From NCBI GenBank assembly GCA_963846635.1, contig CAWJXM010000022.1:1-64000 (forward strand): a DNA stretch of 64,000 nucleotides, written 5' to 3'. The position numbers and the translations under genes were made by a program. A model generated the notes under the pieces. The model saw only the letters and a list, made by a program, of their open reading frames with translations. It ran no database searches and was not told the DNA's origin. This document shows, one piece after another, positions 9,028-18,347 of the stretch (within the stretch, counting starts at the first letter, position 1; every line of letters begins with the position of its first letter). The DNA is from AP-15 sp963846635 (GTDB taxonomy: Bacteria; Pseudomonadota; Alphaproteobacteria; ATCC43930; CGMCC-115725).

Positions 9028-9968
9028 GAGCCTGTTTGAGTGATTTAGGCAGCTGTTTCATGGCTTGGCATCGGATTGATCAGGGCTTCGACGCCAGACA
9101 GGACGGCGACGAAGGCCAGGCGTCCAGCGGAGACATCAAGGCGACCGGCGCGGTCGCGCAGTAAGCCATTCCAGTGGGCCAGCCAGCCGAAAGAGCGCTC
9201 CACCACCCACCGCCGGGGGACGACGACAAAGCCCTTGGCCGCCGGGTCGCGTTCGACGACGTGGTGGCGCATGCCGTGCAGGTTCGACCAGGCGTGGCAG
9301 CGCTCGGCCGTGAAGGCGCCGTCATAGACCGCTTCCCGCAGGCTGGGCCATGCCGCCTTGCCGCGGTCCAACGCGGGGAGGGTGTCGCGATCCTGCACCG
9401 AGGCCGGCACCACGGCGACTGCCAGCCAGTGCCCGGCCGCTTCCACCAGGGCCACACGCTTACGACCCCACACGCCCTTGCCGGCATCGTATCCCCGCGG
9501 CCCGCGCACGCCAATGCACGTGACCGCCTGCGTATCGATGATGCCCAACCGGGGCCTCGCACGCCGGCCTGCTGCCCGGCGACGCAGACAGGCGATCCCC
9601 CGCATCAGCGCATCAATCAAGCCAGCCTCCAGCCAACGCCGGAACCAGCCATAGACGGTGCGCCACGGGGGGAAGCCGCCGGGCAGCGCCCGCCACGGGC
9701 CACCCACCCGCAAGTGCCAAGCCAGTGCCGCCACAATCCAGCGCAACGGGGTGCGCCGCGGCGAGCGCGGGGGATCCGCTCGCTCCAGCCAGCGCGCTAT
9801 CTCGCCCACTGCACTCACTCTCACCATGTCTTTCAGGCGCGCCTCATGCCGCGCCCGATGCGCCTCGGTCCACATCCACTCCCTCACCTCCCGCCCTGCC
9901 AGGCGGACCAGTGTGATCCTTAGGAGTACAGATGGGATCGGGGCGCAAAAGCGCATTCAAACAGGCTC
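9028..9968 (-). mobile_element. IS5-family (IS1031-like) insertion sequence with TTA target duplication
   Basis: 941-bp element bounded by GAGCCTGTTTGAGTG at 9028 and its inverted partner CATTCAAACAGGCTC ending at 9968. TTA occurs on both sides (9025-9027 and 9969-9971), a 3-bp TNA duplication typical of the IS1031 group. It lies 56 bp from the IS1595 copy and immediately after the stop codon of the AT-rich gene. Confidence 0.88.
9045..9875 (-). CDS. IS5-family transposase
   Basis: From ATG 9875 (GGAG stretches 4-13 bases upstream) the protein is 276 aa. The DDE triad is visible as LGIIDTQAV, AVYDGAF and VVERSFGWL. The N-terminal part (RWIVAALAWHLRVGGPWRALP) is the DUF4096 domain of the family. 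The reading frame extends further upstream to 9956, but that part overlaps the terminal repeat. Confidence 0.92.
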   Translation of the reverse strand: MWTEAHRARHEARLKDMVRVSAVGEIARWLERADPPRSPRRTPLRWIVAALAWHLRVGGPWRALPGGFPPWRTVYGWFRRWLEAGLIDALMRGIACLRRRAAGRRARPRLGIIDTQAVTCIGVRGPRGYDAGKGVWGRKRVALVEAAGHWLAVAVVPASVQDRDTLPALDRGKAAWPSLREAVYDGAFTAERCHAWSNLHGMRHHVVERDPAAKGFVVVPRRWVVERSFGWLAHWNGLLRDRAGRLDVSAGRLAFVAVLSGVEALINPMPSHETAA

Positions 9969-10526
9969 TTAGATCCCGCCATCTTCGAAGCCGATCAGCA
10001 GATAGGCTGTGACCCAATGATGTGGGTCCAATTGCGGAATCCCGGGAACTTGCAAATTAACGGCTCGGTAGCGATATTTTATCCGCAACGCTTTGTTGAT
10101 CTGCTGCGGTAGGCTTTTGAAATACCACTCTTTCGGCGTCGTATAAGGTCCATCAACCTCAATTTCCATTTGATTGATATCATTACCGGAAGTGTTACTT
10201 AGGTCAGGATTTCCTACAAACATCGACATATCGTTCGGGTTATTAGAGGTATAAGGATTATGACTATTTATAATTGAAACCAATGCTTCATTCGTACGAC
10301 TACTAATCAACCGGGCGACAGACACCAAAAGATCGTTATTATTAATAATGCTATTGATAATCCCGGTTAGATGGTTTGCTGTAATCCTTGGCTGAGCCTC
10401 TACCCATTGGGGTATTCCTTGATAAATCGTATCAACTAGTGCCTGTTCGTCAGCTAATTGACGGCCCTGGCTGCGATCCTTATTAACGAATCTCAGGATA
10501 TCACTCATACTGAAATACTTAGGCAT
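9969..10526 (-). CDS. orphan AT-rich hypothetical protein, ancestral neighbour of the DyP gene
   Basis: 185-aa protein that I do not recognise. It has no signal peptide or membrane segment; it is rich in Asn, Ile and Ser (IINSIINNNDLL, NSHNPYTSNNPND) and ends HHWVTAYLLIGFEDGGI. GAGGGGGAG stands 6-8 bases before ATG 10526, so it is very likely translated. Base composition is clearly lower in GC than all neighbours, which suggests recent transfer. Removing the two insertion sequences puts its TAA stop only about 50 bases upstream of the DyP frame, so the two were probably one operon, and the pair may have arrived together. Function unknown; accessory or cargo partner of the peroxidase is only an inference. 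Confidence 0.75.
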   Translation of the reverse strand: MPKYFSMSDILRFVNKDRSQGRQLADEQALVDTIYQGIPQWVEAQPRITANHLTGIINSIINNNDLLVSVARLISSRTNEALVSIINSHNPYTSNNPNDMSMFVGNPDLSNTSGNDINQMEIEVDGPYTTPKEWYFKSLPQQINKALRIKYRYRAVNLQVPGIPQLDPHHWVTAYLLIGFEDGGI

Positions 10527-10623
10527 TAGTGCTCCCCCTCAGTTGCGCTGCCCGGCAGCTTGGTTGACGATACATCTTCTCGGCACGCCCGCGTGCGATG
10601 GGCAACACCATCGATCGATGATC

Positions 10624-13600
10624 TCAACAATCATGCTGCAGCTCCCTGAACGCCGCTTTGACTCGAGCCAGCTCGTCGCGGGTGCCGAGATTTGAGAAGA
10701 TTGCGTAGGCCTCTGCGAGCAATCGCAGCGAGATGTTGTTATTGCCCGCGTTATGTTCCAATTTCGCCTTCGTGACTAATACCTTTGCCACGTCGTTTCG
10801 GGCGCCTAAGCAGTCGAGAATAAGCAGCGCCAACTCTACATGTTTCCCTGTCTCTGCGGAGGCCTCGTTGGCAAGACACTCACCGATTAGCCGATGCGCT
10901 AGACCTTCGAGATGAGCATATCCGGCCGCCTGGGCGGCGCGGAGGACATCTTCGACGAGCGCTCGAGCATTGCGTGTGTCACCGCGGGCGAGATGACCCT
11001 CGGCAAGCCACAAAGCGGTGATAAGCCGGACGTGAATGAGACGAGAGTTCTTGAAACCACGCAGCCACCTCGCTAAGCTCCGTGATCCCCGCCTCGATTT
11101 GACCCGTCTTGATCAGCCCATAACCGCGAACGGCTCTCGCGGCTGCGTAGTCAAAAGCTGTAGGTCCCAGCGCGAGCGCCTCTTCGCAATATTGCAAGCC
11201 ACGCGCTGCGTCGCCTTGCTGGATGAAGGTAGATCCAGTCCGCCACAGCGCGGCCGTCCTCAATCGTAGGTCATTAAGCGCAGCACTATAATCGAGAGCA
11301 CGGCAGCAATACTTAAGGCTAACGTTCCAGTCGCCCTGACAATTTGCTGCCGAGCTCAAATGCCAAAGGGCTCGGCTAGCCCACCATAGGTTGTTTTCTG
11401 CCTCAAAGATCGATAGCGCTCGTTCCCCGGCATCGATCGCGGCTCCTAATTTGCCGGCGACGATGTAGGCTTGTGCGAGGCAGGACGCGATGAAACCGTC
11501 GAGGTCGTGAAAGCCGGCTGCTGATGCGATATCTGCCGCCCGTTGGCAATGCCCGATCGCTGCCGCCGCCTGATCGCCCGTCAGAATTCGCAAAAAACCG
11601 GCCCAGTAATGCCAAGTAGCTCGCCGGTGCGGATCACCGCTTTCTCTGACGATGTTGCCAATTTTTTCAAGCGATTCGAGATGTTCAGCATGTCGACCGA
11701 GCGCGAGCTTAAGCTCTCCCTGCTTGAGCACGGCGTCGATGCGGCGCAAACGGTTCGACTGCGTATCGGGCAGCCTTTCGAGGCGGCTCAGCGCATCGTC
11801 AAAATAGGCAAGCGCCTCGTTGTTGGCCCAGCGGCGCTGCGCCTTGACGGCAGCGGCGATCGCGTAATCGACGGCTTTTTCGTTATCGTTGCTGCGGCCG
11901 AAATGCAGCGCCAGAAGTTCCGCCACTTCATCGGTGCGACTGCGATAGAGCTGTTCGAGCGCATGGCCGATCTCACCGTGGCGGGTGCGGCGATCGCGTT
12001 CCAGCAGGCTGCTGTAGGCGGCTTCCTGGGTCAGCGCGTGGCGAAAGACGTAGCTGGTACCCTCATCGTCGGGCCACTCGTCGAGAAATTCGAGGCGGGC
12101 CAGTTCGCGCAACCGTGCTTCGAGCGGGCCGCGGCCGCGCCAAACCATGTGCAACAGCCGCAGTGAAAACTCGCGGCCGATCACCGAGGCAGTTTGCAGA
12201 AGCTGCTTCATCGCCTCTGGCAGGCGATCGATGCGCGCCATCACAACGCCGTGAATGGTCTGCGGTACGGGCAAACCACCGCGCATTTCTCCGGTTTCGC
12301 CGGCGTGCAACGCCAGCTGCTCAAGAAAAAGCGGGTTGCCCTCGGCGCGGGCGACGATCTGTTGCGTCAGTGGCCCGTCGATTTCGTCGCCCTGAAGCAC
12401 TGAACGAACCACGTGCAAGCTGTCTTGCGGTGACAACGGTTCGAGGCGGATCAGGGCGATATCGACGTCGCGGCCCCAAGGCGGCCGGTATTCCGGCCGG
12501 TACGATACGAGGAGCAGGATGCGGGCTTCGGCGACACAGGTGGCGAGAGTCCCGAGAAACTCCTCCGAGATGGAGTCGATCCAGTGCAAATCTTCGAGTG
12601 CCAGCACCAGCGTCTGCCGGCGGCTTACCTCGAGAAAGAGGCGCTGCAGCGCATCGAAGCTTTTGGTCTTGATCGCTTCCGGGTTGGGGAGGGTCGGCAA
12701 GTTCCCGGTTTGTTTGATGCCGAGCAGATGAAGCAGGACCGGGCCATCCTGCTCGGCGTTGATGCCTACCGCGCACAGCGCGGAACCCAGCTTTTGCGCA
12801 ATCGCCTCGGCGCCATCGGTTTCAAGAATGCCGCAATGGCTGCGCAGCAGATCGAGGACGAGCTGATAAGGAATGCCGGCGCCATAAGACACGCAGCCGC
12901 CATCGACCCAGACGACATCTTTTTCGCCCGCGCGGCGGCGCAATTCGGCCAGGAGCCGAGACTTGCCAATGCCGGGCTCGCCGACGACGGCGACAACGCG
13001 TCCGCTTCCGTTCTCCACTTCGGAAAGTAAACCCTCCAACAACGCCAACTCGCGATCGCGGCCGACAAAACTCGGCGGGCGCGGCAGGAGAGACGGCATC
13101 TCGGGCCGCCCGCCAGCGCGAGACACCGAGCAGCCGATAGCCGACCATCGGCTCGCTCTTGCCTTTGAGGTTCAGCAACCCAGTCGCCTCGAACCGGGCA
13201 TAATCTTGGGCCAGAGATCGGATCGCCTCGCTGACCAGGATCGCCCCAGGCTCAGCCGCCTCCTCTAACCTCGCGGCGACATTGGCGGTGTCACCGATCG
13301 CGGTTTCCTCGCGAAAACCCTGGCTGATAGGGCCGTAAACCACCGATCCCGTGTGGATGCCGATCCGAATTTGCAGATCAAGCTTGTGATGCCCGTCCCA
13401 ATCAGCCTCATCGGGGACGGCGCGTTGGATTGCGAGTGCTGCCAGCAGCGCGCGGCGGACATGGTCTTCTTGAGCCAGCGGCGCTCCGAACAGCGCCATA
13501 AAGCCGTCGCCCCTGAATTGCGGCGCCGTGCCGCCGTAGCGGTGCACCTCGGCGAGCGAGGCATCGATGAATGCGCCGACAAGATCGCGCATCGCTTCGG

Positions 13601-13883
13601 CGCCAAGCCGCTCGGTCAGCGCCGTTGACCCGACGATGTCGCAGAACAGCACCGTGACCTGTTTGATCTCGCCGGGCCGCCCACCGATGCCGGCCGCTCC
13701 CCACGGCTCGCCTGCCTCCCTGAACCCGGGAGCGTCCAGCACAGCCCCGCATTGGCCGCAAAAATCCTCTCCACCGTAATTAGCAGCACCGCATGAGGGG
13801 CATGCCACGACGAACGCCGCGCCGCAATCGCCGCAGAATTTTTTGCCGGCCGGGCTGTCGGCCCCGCAACGAGGGCACCGCAT
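10624..13883 (-). pseudogene. zinc-ribbon / class III cyclase / AAA ATPase / TPR protein, two frame breaks
   Basis: One gene of about 1085 codons read in three frames. From ATG 13883 (GGAGG upstream) come two zinc ribbons (CPRCGADSPAGKKFCGDCG and CPSCGAANYGGEDFCGQCG), then a class III nucleotide cyclase homology domain (VTVLFCDIVGSTALTERLG; RGDGFMALFGAP). Frame two, from about 13100, carries the STAND/AAA ATPase (FVGRDRELALLEGLL, Walker A VVGEPGIGKSRL, Walker B LVLALEDLHWID) and TPR repeats. The third frame, from about 11055, supplies the last TPRs (LWLAEGHLARGDTRNARALV). Both switches need one base to be skipped, near 13095-13125 and 11050-11056. No other lesion is seen, so sequence error is more likely than decay. 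Predicted cytosolic signalling ATPase; cyclase activity is not assured. Confidence 0.82.
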
Positions 13884-14279
13884 CCGGGCCTCCGGAGCTT
13901 TGTTGGGGGTGCTTTCGTGCAGGCACTCTACTTTAGGGTAAACGATGCCCGCTCTGCTGAGCAAGCCCGCTCTCCAAGCTCCGGCTAGTACGTGATCGGT
14001 GGCGGCTATCCGGCTGAGGACAGCGATCGCCCCAAGGCCCCTATTCTGCGGCGCGCCGGTGGAAATCGGCGGGGTCTACTGTGGCGATTATCGTCAATGA
14101 CTGACGCCAGGAGACGATAATAGGGCGGAGCTGCGCCGCCCGTTCGTCGGAACCCCGGCCCGGTTCGTCCTGCCGCGCAGGTGTGCCGCCGACGGGTTGA
14201 GCCATGTCAATAGAGCTATAGAGGACTAAAATACGGGGGTTGCGTGCGATTCTGATCGAATTCGCGGGAGGCGGTGACC
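13884..14279. other. gene-free stretch
   Basis: About 400 bp between the divergent cyclase gene and the HiPIP gene. A 54-codon minus-strand frame at 14041-14205 has no ribosome-binding site and unremarkable codon use; I do not call it. GGAGG at 14268-14272 belongs to the HiPIP gene. Confidence 0.4.
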
Positions 14280-14522
14280 ATGGCGGGGGTGTTGCGGCGC
14301 AGGCTGCTGCTGGTCGCGGCATCCGGCCTCGTCACCGGCTGGGCCGCGCGCACTCCGGCGCAACAGAAAGTCTCACCGGCCGAGGCGCAGTATCAGGATC
14401 GGCCGAAGAATGGCTTGAGCTGTGCGGCCTGCGCGTTGTTCCGGCCGCCCGCTGCCTGCGCTGTCGTGAGCGGCGTCATCAGCCCAAATGGCTGGTGCCG
14501 CTTTTTCGATTTGCCGGATTGA
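14280..14522 (+). CDS. high-potential iron-sulfur protein (HiPIP) family
   Basis: Small periplasmic [4Fe-4S] electron carrier. The 80-aa product starts with an Arg-rich Tat-like leader (LRRRLLLVAASGLV) ending near AQQKVS, then the mature domain AQYQDRPKNGLSCAACALF, with later Cys residues in PPAACAVV and PNGWCRFF. The spacing C-x2-C-x9-C-x(about 13)-C fits the HiPIP fold, as does QYQDRPKNG. ATG 14280 has GGAGG 8 bases upstream; an in-frame GTG at 14274 is too close to it. Monocistronic; the redox partner is not evident nearby. Confidence 0.85.
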   Translation: MAGVLRRRLLLVAASGLVTGWAARTPAQQKVSPAEAQYQDRPKNGLSCAACALFRPPAACAVVSGVISPNGWCRFFDLPD

Positions 14523-14755
14523 TGGTTCCGGTCCGTCTTTTCACCGCTCGGAAAGAGGAAATCCGGAGTGGGGCTACACCATCGAGCTTTCAACCGCAGC
14601 CTTCGCATTACGGCATCCTTCGCATTGCGGCATCTATGCCCGCGATCTGTCGAAAGATGGCCGGCGCACGCTGACCAGGGGGCAGCGTATCCGCCAGCCA
14701 CCGTCAGGAGGCGGTCGTGTCCGCTCGGACAACGACTGCCAAGTGCGTCGTGACG

Positions 14756-15526
14756 TCAGATGCTTACAGAAATTTTGTCGGGCGTATCAGGGTGCGCCAC
14801 ATATGCGCCACCGGGCTGTTGTCGAAGCCCAGCCCCTCCTTTGGCTGCTTGAAGTTGCGCCCGATGATATCGGTAAACTCTTCGAGCTCGACAACGACAT
14901 TCGGGGTCGAACGAGTAGATGTCGTGCACCGTAATCATCCGCGCCGTCATGTACCATTTATGGTTCCGGGCGCGATTGTATTCCTCCTCGATATAGGGGT
15001 CGGGCTTATAATCGGCGCCGAAATTCTTGACATAGGATTCGGGATAGGAATAGCCGACCGACTCGTCAGGATAAAACCGCAACGCTTGGTGCGCCCGGAT
15101 CGCCCAGGAGGTCTCCTCGTCGACATAGGGCTCGACCAATTGCGCCCCCCAATAGCCGTGATCGGCGCGGATAAAGCCGATAACGCCGATATCGTGCAGC
15201 AGGCAGGCGAGCACGACCTTTTCATCCATGCCGGCCCTGACGGCATGGCGCGCGCTCTGCAGCAGGTGGTTTGCCGGGCCAAAGCGGTATTTGAAAAAGT
15301 CGATCAGTGTCGGCCGCTCCGGCATCTTTGGCAGCCGTGGATCGTCGCCCATGACAAATTTCTTGCCGGGGTTTTGCGCGACCAGGGCAGCAGTGTTGGG
15401 GGTACTCATATCGCCATCCGCGAGCATGAACAGGCGCGATTTGATATAAATCGCCTCGTCCAATTCGCGCATCATCTTGCGCTCGAGCGCATCGGCGCGC
15501 TCGGACAGGGTCATTGCATCGTTCAT
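14756..15526 (-). CDS. HD-domain protein of unknown substrate (C terminus out of frame)
   Basis: Predicted metal-dependent phosphohydrolase-like protein. ATG 15526 is preceded by AAGGA. The His-Asp pair is in LACLLHDIGVIGF; an upstream His (SARHAVRAG) and a downstream Asp/His-rich segment complete a plausible metal site. After TVHDIYSFDP the visible frame runs into Arg-rich nonsense. Skipping one base near 14908-14912 restores NVVVELEEFTDIIGRNFKQP ... GFDNSPVAHMW and a TAA at 14764-14766, clearly the native tail. It is divergent from the racemase-fold gene, and both may belong to a catabolic locus. Substrate unknown. Confidence 0.8.
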   Translation of the reverse strand: MNDAMTLSERADALERKMMRELDEAIYIKSRLFMLADGDMSTPNTAALVAQNPGKKFVMGDDPRLPKMPERPTLIDFFKYRFGPANHLLQSARHAVRAGMDEKVVLACLLHDIGVIGFIRADHGYWGAQLVEPYVDEETSWAIRAHQALRFYPDESVGYSYPESYVKNFGADYKPDPYIEEEYNRARNHKWYMTARMITVHDIYSFDPECRCRARRVYRYHRAQLQAAKGGAGLRQQPGGAYVAHPDTPDKISVSI

Positions 15527-15643
15527 CTTGTGTCCTTTCTCGAAGCGGTGCTGGCTCAGCCCGGCGGAAATCGGTCGAGGGTCGACAACAGCGCGGCGGA
15601 ATAACTAGGATCACCGCGTGCATTTGACGGAAAGGCCTACGAG

Positions 15644-16354
15644 ATGATCCGCCATTTCGGCGTCCTTATACCTTCGACCAATACGACCGTGGAAATGGAA
15701 TGCCGGCTGCTGCCGTCAAGCTATCAAGCGCATATCGGGCGGCTGATGACGAGCCGGCCGGGGCAGACCTTTGCCTCGCCACGCGACGACGATCTCGACT
15801 ACCAATCGCGCCTGCTCGGCACCGCGAAAGTCGAACTGGTCATCCTGGCGCAGACTTCGGCGAGCGTCTTCGTGGACGATTATGACGAGATCGTGACCAG
15901 GCGCATGAGCGCCGCCGCCGGTGCACCGGCAATCACTTCAGCGCAGGCCATTGGCCGCGCGGTGCGAGCCCTTGGCGCGCGGCGGATCGGGCTGGTCTCG
16001 CCCTACTCGGAGACGGTCAATCGACGCGCCGCCGATCTGTTCGCCCGCAAGCACGGGCTCGAAACCGTTGCCCTCGAAGGTTTTGGCGCCACCGATTCCT
16101 ATGCGATCGGCAATCTCGGCCCGGAGAATGCACGCGACGCATTCACCCGCATCAACCGGCCGGAGATCGAGGCGTTTGTCGTTCCCGGCGGGAATTTTCC
16201 GACCATGGCTTCGATCGCCGAGTGGGAGCGCGAATTCAACAAGCCGGTGGTGACGACGAACCAGGCCTCGTTCTGGGCCATGCTGACGATGCTTAAGAGC
16301 AGCGACAAGGTGCCGGGTTATGGCCGCCTGCTCGCCGAAATCCCTGCCGGCTAA
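15644..16354 (+). CDS. Asp/Glu racemase superfamily protein (maleate isomerase / arylmalonate decarboxylase-like)
   Basis: 236 aa, fold recognised from FGVLIPSTNTTVEMEC at the N terminus, GARRIGLVSPYSETVNRRAA in the middle and KPVVTTNQASFWAML at the C terminus. Maleate isomerases use two catalytic cysteines. Here the first position reads LAQTSASVF and the second VPGGNFPTM, so neither Cys is present; the only Cys is at the N terminus (MECRLLP). The protein may therefore not be a racemase or isomerase. GGAAAGG precedes the ATG. Cytosolic, no leader. Confidence 0.82.
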   Translation: MIRHFGVLIPSTNTTVEMECRLLPSSYQAHIGRLMTSRPGQTFASPRDDDLDYQSRLLGTAKVELVILAQTSASVFVDDYDEIVTRRMSAAAGAPAITSAQAIGRAVRALGARRIGLVSPYSETVNRRAADLFARKHGLETVALEGFGATDSYAIGNLGPENARDAFTRINRPEIEAFVVPGGNFPTMASIAEWEREFNKPVVTTNQASFWAMLTMLKSSDKVPGYGRLLAEIPAG

Positions 16355-16391
16355 TCGAGAGGGAGTAGCCTCCCTTTCCCGCGTACCCGTC

Positions 16392-17153
16392 TCAGAACTG
16401 GACGCGCTGGGTCAGCGCGCCGTCGATGATCAGATTGGTGCCGGTGATAAAGCTGGCCCGCGGGCTGGCGAGAAAGACGACCGCGCTCGCTACTTCCTGG
16501 GGTGTCCCCATGCGGCCCATCGGGTTGCGCGACAGCATGGTCTTGAACAGGTCGGGGTTGTTCTGCTCAAGCGTGTGCCATACACCGCCTCTGAAATAGA
16601 CATTCCCGGGCGAGACCATATTGGCGCGCATGCCTTTTGGGGCGAGATTGCGAGCCAGCGCCTTGACGTATGGAATGAGCGCCGCCTTGACCGAGGCATA
16701 AGGGCGCGGCGCGCCGGCGATCTCGATTGCTCCGGTCGTCCCGATCACGACGATCGCCCCAGCGGGTGATTTTTCGAGCAACGGGATCGCGGCCTCGATT
16801 CCGGCGACAGTGCCCATCACGTCAATGTCGAGGCTGCGCCGCCACAACTCGTCGTCCATTGCCTGCGCCAAGGCGCTGACATTCGCGATGAAGATGTCGA
16901 GCCCGCCGAGTTGCGCCGCGGCATCGGTGACCCAGCGGCGCAACGCGCTCGTGTCGGCGACATCGACGATCCCGCCATGTGCCTTTACCCCCTTGCCGGC
17001 AAGCGTGGTAACCGCTTCATCGATGCCCGCCTCGCCGCGCGCGCACAAGGCCAAGTCGCAGCCTTCCTCTGCCAGAAGCTCACAGATTGCGCGCCCGATC
17101 CCGCGCGACCCGCCGGTAACGATCGCCTTCTTCCCATTCAGCCCAAGATCCAT
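16392..17153 (-). CDS. SDR family oxidoreductase
   Basis: Classical short-chain dehydrogenase/reductase, 253 aa. Cofactor motif TGGSRGIGRA (residues about 14-23), NAG-equivalent FIANVSA, active-site YASVK, and the C-terminal FITGTNLIIDGALTQ. The usual catalytic Ser region reads IGTTGAIE, so Thr may replace Ser. Absence of a strongly basic residue after the first strand leaves NAD versus NADP open. GGGG precedes the ATG. Convergent with the racemase-fold gene (37 bp apart). Confidence 0.9.
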   Translation of the reverse strand: MDLGLNGKKAIVTGGSRGIGRAICELLAEEGCDLALCARGEAGIDEAVTTLAGKGVKAHGGIVDVADTSALRRWVTDAAAQLGGLDIFIANVSALAQAMDDELWRRSLDIDVMGTVAGIEAAIPLLEKSPAGAIVVIGTTGAIEIAGAPRPYASVKAALIPYVKALARNLAPKGMRANMVSPGNVYFRGGVWHTLEQNNPDLFKTMLSRNPMGRMGTPQEVASAVVFLASPRASFITGTNLIIDGALTQRVQF

Positions 17154-17210
17154 TGCCCCTCTCGTCTCGCCCGTCGGGACGATCAGCCGATCAATTTGAG
17201 TTCCACTCTG

Positions 17211-17226
17211 CCCGGCTTGATCCGGG
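17211..17226. repeat. short intergenic palindrome
   Basis: CCCGGCTTGATCCGGG, followed by CACCCACAC; same family as the palindrome at 5086-5100. Lies between the SDR gene and xerC. Confidence 0.55.
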
Positions 17227-17309
17227 CACCCACACCATTTTACGGGTGGAGGTTGGCGTCGGTGTTCGGGCTAGGGGCCGATCAGTGCGGTACCTTGTTG
17301 TGCAAGAGC

Positions 17310-18347
17310 TCAGCGAGTGATCCGAGCGCGCGGGTGAGCGTCCTGATAGACCGTCAGCAGCCGCTCGGTTTCGACCGAAGTGTAGCGCTGTGTGGTCGAC
17401 AGGCTGGCATGACCGAGCAATTCCTGGATCGCGCGCAGATCACCCCCGGCGCCAAGCAGATGTGTGGCAAAGCTGTGGCGCAGCGCATGCGGGGTCGCGG
17501 TTGCGGGAAGGCCGAGACGATCTCGCACTGCCGTCATCTGACGCTGTACCAGGCGGGGATGTAGCGGCCCACCACGCGCGCCAACAAAGAGCGGATCATC
17601 GGCATCGAGCCGATAGGGACAGGCGGCGAGATAATCGGCGGTTGCTTCGCGCACCGCGGGCAATACCGGCAATTGCCGCGTCTTGCCGCCCTTGCCGGTG
17701 ATGGTCAGCGTCTCGCCCAGCGGTGATTCGGCTCTGCGCAACCCAAGCGCCTCCGATAGCCGCAATCCGCAACCGTAAATCAGTGCCAACAATGCGATAT
17801 CGCGCTTCTGCTGCCACTCCTTGCGAGTCACCTCGCCAGCGGTCTCAACCACCGCGATCGCGTCGTCAACGCTCAGCGGCTTTGGCACCGGTTGCGGCAA
17901 TTTCGGCGAGCGCAACGCCGCGAGTGCGGCAGTTCCGGCGAGCCCTCGGCGCTGCAAAAACCGCACGAAATTGCGCAGAACAGACATGCTTCGCGCGAGC
18001 GAACTGCGCTCGAGGCCATCACCGGCGCGGCGGGCAAGAAAGGCGCGAAAATCGGCGGGGCGAAGCCCATCAAGTGTCGCGAGGCTGGGCAGCGCGCCCA
18101 CATGCTCGGTCAGAAAATCGAGAAAAGCGGCAAGGTCGCGACCATAGCCGGCAATCGTATGCGCCGAGGCACGGCGCTCGCCCGCGATCCAAGCCGACCA
18201 CAAACCGATCGCTGCGCTCAAATCATCGGCCGCTGCAAACCGTGGCAGCGGCACCGGGTGAGGCAGAACGGGAAACACCAGCTTCCCGGCTCGATCGTGT
18301 TTCCGACGCGGCTCCGCCCGGACGCCCGGCGATGGCGCCGATTTCAC
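17310..18347 (-). CDS. xerC: tyrosine recombinase XerC
   Basis: Site-specific recombinase resolving chromosome dimers at dif with XerD. N-terminal SAM-like core-binding domain (IGLWSAWIAGERRASAHTIAGY), then the catalytic domain with Arg in GCGLRLSEALGL, Lys in GKGGKTRQLP, HALRHSFATHLL (His-x-x-Arg), the second His in LGHASLSTTQRYT and the nucleophile Tyr there. GTG 18347 overlaps the TGA of the upstream DUF484 gene (GTGA), giving 345 aa; an internal GTG about 35 codons later would give the more usual 310. A longer frame to 18572 lies inside the upstream gene and was rejected. Confidence 0.93.
   Translation of the reverse strand: MKSAPSPGVRAEPRRKHDRAGKLVFPVLPHPVPLPRFAAADDLSAAIGLWSAWIAGERRASAHTIAGYGRDLAAFLDFLTEHVGALPSLATLDGLRPADFRAFLARRAGDGLERSSLARSMSVLRNFVRFLQRRGLAGTAALAALRSPKLPQPVPKPLSVDDAIAVVETAGEVTRKEWQQKRDIALLALIYGCGLRLSEALGLRRAESPLGETLTITGKGGKTRQLPVLPAVREATADYLAACPYRLDADDPLFVGARGGPLHPRLVQRQMTAVRDRLGLPATATPHALRHSFATHLLGAGGDLRAIQELLGHASLSTTQRYTSVETERLLTVYQDAHPRARITR

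Noticed and set aside
8971..9028. Composite transposon made by the two adjacent insertion sequences
   Set aside because: The two elements belong to different families with different target duplications and enclose only 56 bp of ancestral sequence.
14041..14205. Small minus-strand ORF upstream of the HiPIP gene
   Set aside because: No ribosome-binding site, no recognisable features, and only 54 codons.
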